A DNA stretch of 64,000 nt from Atrichornis clamosus (taxonomy: Eukaryota > Chordata > Aves > Passeriformes > Menuridae). Location: positions 1-64,000 of the forward strand of contig WBMZ01002992.1 in the NCBI GenBank assembly GCA_013400975.1. The letters run 5' to 3'. Under the pieces are notes generated by a model. It made no database searches and was not told the origin of the DNA. It saw nothing but the letters and a program-made list of their open reading frames with translations. Positions 58,603-64,000 of the stretch are shown one piece after another; position 1 is the stretch's first letter; each line of letters starts with the position of its first letter. The translations under genes and the position numbers were made by a program.

Positions 58603-59446
58603 GGTTAAAACTGTCCGTGGTACTTACAGCTCCTCTCTCTCCCTACGGTCACCTGTGCTTCATCCCAAAAACACCTCCTGAAGGGCATATCCCATTAGAG
58701 TTGTGGTGTGGGGATCTTCTAATCTCAGGTCAGGAGGAATGTGAGGAGTCAGGAGGGCTTCCCACTCATTGCTGAGAAACTAGCTCTGTCTGAGCTGCCT
58801 GTTACCTTGGGATTAAAATAATAACCAACCTGAACAGCTCCCAGACTATTTCTGTGGTTCCTTAAGCTCCGTGTGCCTCCAGGAGGGCCCTTCTTAGAAG
58901 GACTTTACAGTTCTAACCCAAGACTCCTTTCCACTCTCCAGTTCAGGGAAGGTTGATTTCCTGGAGGGGAGCCTGCCTTTGTGCTGAGCTGTGGATAAAA
59001 TCCCTGCGAATCCCCTGCTTTGTGAAAAGCTGACGTGTGTATGAAGTGAACCCAGCTCTGGGATTTCCCCAAATACACCCAGCACTCGCTCTGACTTTGA
59101 TCAGCAAAGAGAAGTCATCTCAGGAGGGTGTTTATTTTTTTAACCTTGGGTTAGGGCTCAAAAGCCTTTGGTGGGCACCTTCAAAAGCTGCACTGGCCCC
59201 AGCCACTGTGCAGACAGCAACGAGCTGCTCTTTGAATCTGGGAGCTGTGTGCCTGGTGTGCCAAGCCTTTGTGGCACTGAGGATCCTTGCTTTGGGACCA
59301 AGGACCACTCTGCCTCTCCTAAATTACATGCCAGAAATGGAGCTGTATCCCTCTGAGTGGAAACAACAGAGACTGCATGACTCCTGCTGAACAGCTTGGA
59401 CAAGGAAAGCCCACAAAAATGGAGAGGAGAGTGGGGCTCATTATTT
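58603..59446. other. Intergenic stretch, unique
   Basis: Unique DNA between the CR1 copy and the ERVL LTR. The frames open on both strands at about 59,040-59,400 have no recognisable domain. Confidence 0.7.
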
Positions 59447-59747
59447 TGGGTCCTGCTTTTGGCTGGGATAGAGTGAATTTTCTACCTGGTAGCTGATTCA
59501 GTGCTGTCTGCTGGATTTAGTATGAGGATGATGTTGATACCACATTGAAGTTTTGCTAAATTGTGCTCAGCATCAGTCAAGGACTTTTCAGTGTTTGCCA
59601 GTGAGGAGGTGCACAAAAAGCCAGGAGGAAGCACAGCTGGGATAGCTGACCTGAACTGGCCAAAAGGATATTCCTCACCACAGAACATCACACTCGCTAT
59701 AAGTGTCTGGCATTTTGTTGCCAGCCAGCTGGAGTTAAACCACAACA
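59447..59747 (+). mobile_element. ERVL-type endogenous retrovirus LTR, internally deleted
   Basis: The left part carries TTTTGGCTGGGATAGAGTGA, GTAGCTGATTCAGTGCTGTC and GTCAAGGACTTTTCAGTG. The right edge is CAGCTGGAGTTAAACCACAA with CA. Both are landmarks of a common avian ERVL-class LTR. At about 300 bases it is much shorter than intact copies, so the middle (promoter/poly(A) region) appears lost. Confidence 0.72.
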
Positions 59748-60430
59748 GCCCATTTTGGTGCCCGACATGTTGAGATAACAACAAATCTCACTAGAACATC
59801 TTAGAATGTATTTGTTATAAGCATTCTTTGTATGAGTTTGAAAATGCGTGGTCACAGTGTTTATTCATTTGCTCTCAGAGTTGGTGTGCTGGATCCCAGA
59901 GCTGAGTGGTGTAACACCCTCCGTGCAGGATGTGTTCCCCGCTGTGCTCTTTGTCACCCGCGGGGACCGGGATGAGGTTGTTGACTCTGTTGTGTGACAG
60001 GATAGAATTGCTGGTTGTGGAACTAACCTGGTGCTTGTCCTCATCATTCCCATCACCTCCGGACTTCGGGAGCCATCCATCGGAAATTATTGACAGTTAT
60101 ACCTTTTCCCTTCAGAGGCTCAATCCGTGGGGGAGACACCTCCCTTTGTCCTCCCCTTCTCCCCCAGGCTAACTGCAAGAGCTCTTGAGAATTCTGAATA
60201 TCTTTGGGATGTTCAAACCAGCATGTTCCCATTGCTGTACATTCTGAACGTGATCCAGGTCTTGAGGTTAAACAACTATTTCAGAATGCTGCTCTGCCCC
60301 CAGGCTGGGTAGTTGTGTCAGGATGTGTGGGATGGCATGGGAAGTACCTAGGACAGTGGGCACCTCCAGTGTTTTGGAATTTCACCTCTGAACAAGTGCA
60401 GGATCTGGTCAAAATCACTATCCTGGAATG
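59748..60430 (+). mobile_element. ERVL-type internal remnant (primer site and leader/gag-proximal region)
   Basis: TTTGGTGCCCGACATG (59754-59769) lies six bases after the LTR end, where a retroviral primer-binding site belongs. The following ~650 bases, notably GTACATTCTGAACGTGATCC and GCACCTCCAGTGTTTTGGAA, resemble the 5' internal region of avian ERVL. Several stops break it, so it is defunct. No 3' LTR is found in the window and the right boundary is uncertain. Confidence 0.6.
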
Positions 60431-61057
60431 ACAGAAGGGGGAACCCCATTAATGTCTTTTTACTTGAGGCGTTTTGGTTTCTCCCTGGGATGGGATAAAT
60501 GACCAGGCTTCCTGATGGAAAGATTTTAAGTTTCTGCCAGGAACAGATGCCACCATCTTCTCCACACCTCCTTTCAGAAGATGTCTGCTTCTCTGGAGCC
60601 CTTTTTACACTCGTTCTTTCTCCACAGAGGGAGTTGGCTTAAGAAGAAACATCTCATGGATACCCTTTATTTATTCATGCTGGTACAGACCATCTCCTTC
60701 CCCTCCCAGAACTCATCCAGCCCATCCTGCAGTAGAATTGTGGTACCACTGCTGCCCCAGTAATTGGTGGGGCAGCACCATGTAGGAATTTTGATCCTTT
60801 GTACCTGGAAAGAAGGAAAAGTGTGAGCATTGTGTGAGTAGTCACATTTTCAAGTATGGCCAGCAGAAATGTCCATCATCCCCACCTGAAAACGCTTCAG
60901 TTCTGAAAATCCAGGCCTAAGCCCCTGCAGACATAAAGTAGCAGCCTGTGGGGTTCTTAATGACACCACCACGTCTTCACTAAAGGAGATGCTCCAATTT
61001 CAGTTTTGCAGAAGTTGAAGGGTGTGGAGAGTGGATGCATGTGGCAGAGGAAAGTTA
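60431..61057. other. Intergenic stretch after the ERVL remnant
   Basis: I recognise nothing in this stretch. It may still belong in part to the decayed ERVL interior. Confidence 0.5.
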
Positions 61058-61335
61058 TGGAATCATGGGATGGTTTGGGTTGGAAGGGACCTTAAAGATC
61101 ATATTCCAAATCCCTGCAGGGACACCTTCCACTATCCCAGGTTGCTCCAAACCCTGTCCAACCTGGCCTTGAACACTCCCAGGGATGGGACATTCACAAC
61201 CTCTCTGGACAACCTGTGCCAGGGCCTCAGGGACGAATTTCTTCCTAGTATCTAATCCAAACCTGCCTTCCTTCAGCTTAAGGCCATTCCCCCTCGTCCT
61301 GTCACTCCATGCCCTTGTGAAAAGTCCTTCTCCAA
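61058..61335 (-). mobile_element. CR1 LINE 3' tail (~280 bp)
   Basis: The antisense tail runs from GGAATCATGGGATGGTTTGG through ACCTGGCCTTGAACACTCCC and CTAGTATCTAATCCAAACCT to CATGCCCTTGTGAAAAGTCC. Confidence 0.94.
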
Positions 61336-61835
61336 CAGTGGTACCTTTATGAAGTTAATAACTTATTTGTGACCCTTCAGCCTTGGAAGAGGGCGAAATT
61401 ATTTTTTCTACCAGCCAGATACTGGAAGATTTTGCAAAAAATCCTCATAAATCTTTAATTCTAGTAAAGAGCTCTACTCAAGCACCCTTAAAGCTGTCGA
61501 GCTGCAAGTAGCTGTGCTGGGTCCTCCTTTTCTGTGAGATTCCCTGTTTTTCCTCCACCAGAGCTGCAGGCAAACCACAATGCATTGGTTATTCTGAGCA
61601 TCTGTGAGTTTGACCCAATTACTGCACAGGAGCTGTCAGTGGAGAGCAGCACAGAACACAGATGTGCCTGATGCTGGGAGCTAATTACTATTTCCTTTGC
61701 AACTTCCTCAGGAGGGGCGTGAGAAGGAGGTGGGGAGAGGGGGATATATTCGAGAAAATATTTCAGGAGCTGGCAGTAGTTTTAATTTTAAGTTTGGCTG
61801 GGGATAATTTCTGCCTGCACTTTGGTGCTGAACTT

Positions 61836-61895
61836 GAAAAAACCAAAATATATCTGTCTATATATCTATCTACACATGTGTGTGTGCATATAAAA
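61836..61895 (+). repeat. Mixed TATC/TG microsatellite
   Basis: ATATATCTGTCTATATATCT followed by ATCTACACATGTGTGTGTGC. Confidence 0.7.
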
Positions 61896-62164
61896 GGACA
61901 GAAATATATCTGGAAAATCTGTTAAGCTTGGAGTGCCAGCGTATAATTAACAAAACAATCAATCTGTAGCATAATAGACTAAGCTGCTCTTACTGTCAGT
62001 GAAGAGAGCTATTTAACCTTTTCTGGACCAGAAAATAACAGTGGTGGAAATATTCACTGTCAAGCTGATTTGTACTAAGGAGGGAATGAGTTTTAACCCC
62101 AGGCTTGAGAAAGTAGTCCTGGGAAGAGCCAACATCTGTGAATTCCCATGATTGTCCCTCTGTA

Positions 62165-62290
62165 CTCGACACTGGTGGGGCTCTGAGCAACCTGGGATAG
62201 TGGGAGGTGTCCCTGCCCATGGCAGGGGTTGGAATGAGGTGATATTTAAGGTCCTTTCCAACCCAAACCATTCTGGGATTCCGTGATTTA
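62165..62290 (+). mobile_element. CR1 LINE 3' tail, short
   Basis: GAGCAACCTGGGATAGTGGG to CATTCTGGGATTCCGTGATT. The start is truncated within the GGGGCTCTGAGC region. Confidence 0.92.
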
Positions 62291-64000
62291 TGCAGGATTT
62301 CTGTCCGGTTTGGGTGACCCACAAAGGAGGAGCTGGTAGTTCTGCATTTGCAGGGGTGGTGTTGGTTGCAAGTGGGCCTCCCTGGAGGGGTCAGAAAAGA
62401 CCCAGCCCAGGAGAAGTGGGGCCTCTCAGGGCAGACACCACTCCAGAGCTCGGATGTCTCACAGCCAAAAAAGCCACTTCCAACCAAAAAGCCACTTCCC
62501 AGAAGGAGAATGGGCATTTGGCTGAGTTCTCACTCAAACAATTACACTAAGGACCACGAGAGTCTTGACACAGACTTCTGGCCGCTGCAGCACTTGCTGC
62601 AGTTTTGAAATTCACCCTGCTAAATAGAGGTAACATTAAAAACACCTTTTTGTGGAAATGTCAAAATGTTAGTGGTTTATTCCTGTGAAGCACATTTGTG
62701 CTCCATTTCCCGTTCTGAATCATGCTGTTCTCAGAGAAACTGTTCTCCTGCAGCTCTGAATGTTGGATGCTTAGCAAAAAGTGTCTCCTCTGCAAATATT
62801 CCTAGGCAGAGAACAGTGTAATTGAAATCCGGGCAACATTTTACAGCTAAAACTTTTTTTCCATGGGAGACATTCAGATTTAGAGGCCAGAAGGTTTATT
62901 CTTCTGGTTTTATATTAAACCAGAAGGTTTATTACTGGTATTGTCAATTTATTTGTGTAGAAATGAGACAAACAGCAATTTGGAAAAGTGCTTATATTGC
63001 CCCTTTTCCTGCTTTTCAGAATTAAATCTCTCACTTTTCAGATTTGAATGGAATTTTGAATTTCAATGGTGCCATTTGAGCAAAAAGCCCTTTACTAAAG
63101 AATTCCTTAAGGAAAACATTTGAAGCCGAGACTATTACTTATCTCCAAACAATGCTTTTGCACCATTTATTACTTGGTGGTTTTTTTTAAAGAATGGGAT
63201 TTGTTTTATCCTGAAATTACTTTTTTTTCTGTCTGAATTATGCACAAGCTGAGAAAGCAATGCTCTTGGAGCCCTATTAATAAGTGTTGTGAGAGGCCGT
63301 GGGCTGCAGCTGATGAAAAGCTACTGCATACGTAGAACTTCATATTATTCTATATATTTATTAAACGAAAGTAGAGTTTTTTTCCCCTCTCTGACTTGTG
63401 CTGCTGCATTGTATGGGTAAGTGGCATATTTTTCTTTAGGTGCTAGAAACTTCTCTTTGAAGATGCAACTATAAACTTGTTTTTTCCTGCAGTTGAAATT
63501 AGGAGGAAAAAATGAGTCAGGGGGAAGGGGAGGGTTTGCCTGCCAGAGATACATGCAACCCCTTTTTAAGGTTCTGTATTCCCTGGAGTTTCCAGACTGA
63601 AGGGACTTCAGACCTTCAAGTGTAATTTTGCTGGTATCACTGGCTGTGTTTGTTATTGGGTCTGGAATGTTTCTTTATTAGCCATGATGGCAGCATGGAC
63701 AGAGCCCTAATTCAGGCAGCTGGGGGTGTTGATTTTCCAGATGGGCACAAGGGACATCCCTTAGGGAAGCAGGAAATGGTCCCCGACCCAGGGTGGCTCC
63801 TCAGGATGCCTGGACAAGGATTGGGAAGGTGCTGGTGACAGATTGCCTTGGGCCAAAACTGCACAAGAGCCTTTGCAAGGGTGTAACAGAATTCGGGTGA
63901 GCCTGTGACAGTGCTTGGTTGCTGGTAAAGGTGTTTCTGGAGAGTTTCCCCTATTTTTCCTCAGGGCAGACTTCTCCAGTGCACCAACCTGCTCTGGAGG
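62291..64000. other. Intergenic stretch to the right edge
   Basis: Unique DNA with a 10-bp perfect hairpin at 62,901-62,926 and a two-copy AAAAAGCCACTTCC motif near 62,467-62,497. No gene or dispersed repeat is recognised. Confidence 0.65.
62887..62934 (+). repeat. Perfect hairpin inside a direct repeat
   Basis: CTTCTGGTTT (62901-62910), loop TATATT, then AAACCAGAAG (62917-62926) is a perfect 10-bp stem. CCAGAAGGTTTATT occurs directly at 62887-62900 and again at 62920-62933. Confidence 0.85.

Noticed and set aside
61996..62517. 173-codon frame on the minus strand
   Set aside because: It crosses a CR1 tail in antisense and shows no protein family.
1..64000. CRISPR arrays, operons, bacterial mobile elements or a multi-gene defence-like system
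   Set aside because: The window is spliced vertebrate DNA. The tandem repeats lack a repeat-spacer pattern and no gene cluster exists.

Overview
The window is vertebrate, and specifically avian, nuclear DNA. It holds one clearly recognisable spliced gene with GT-AG introns, and about thirty dispersed CR1 retrotransposon tails of the kind that fill bird genomes. It also holds an avian ERVL-type endogenous retrovirus remnant and faint traces of older amniote SINE/LINE sequence. The CR1 subfamily mix suggests a neoavian bird, perhaps a songbird, but the species cannot be fixed from the sequence alone.

Layout, left third (1 to about 20,040, + strand): this is SEC22C, a vesicle-trafficking protein of the ER/early secretory pathway. 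A CpG-rich promoter and non-coding first exon sit at the left edge. Intron 1 opens with a G-rich ~135-bp minisatellite and carries a candidate alternative 5'-UTR exon (4569-4665). Six coding exons follow: 5241-5422, 7302-7465, 9658-9840, 14415-14533, 15116-15181 and 16440-16640. They join in frame into 304 codons, giving an N-terminal longin domain and four C-terminal membrane segments. A long 3'-UTR probably runs to an AATAAA at 20,019.

Layout, right two thirds (about 20,040 to 64,000): I find no protein-coding gene that I can defend. The stretch is intergenic DNA (or introns of something unrecognised) studded with CR1 tails in both orientations. It also holds several small tandem repeats (43-bp polypyrimidine at 47.85-48.05 kb, 20-bp at 36.8 kb, 39-bp at 46.95 kb), a MIR-like SINE on each strand (44.6 and 49.3 kb), and the ERVL remnant at 59.45-60.4 kb. 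A few isolated signals could be parts of an unannotated transcript: a TATA box with a downstream splice donor at 35.46-35.55 kb, a micro-exon-like AG/GTAAGT pair at 28.93 kb, and a basic-tailed open frame behind a splice acceptor at 46.4 kb.

I did not find a new multi-gene system. The points most worth checking are the weak splice donor of SEC22C exon 3, its overlapping upstream start codon and candidate uORF-bearing leader exon, the promoter-proximal G-rich minisatellite, and the apparent absence of the expected VIPR1 neighbour within 44 kb.
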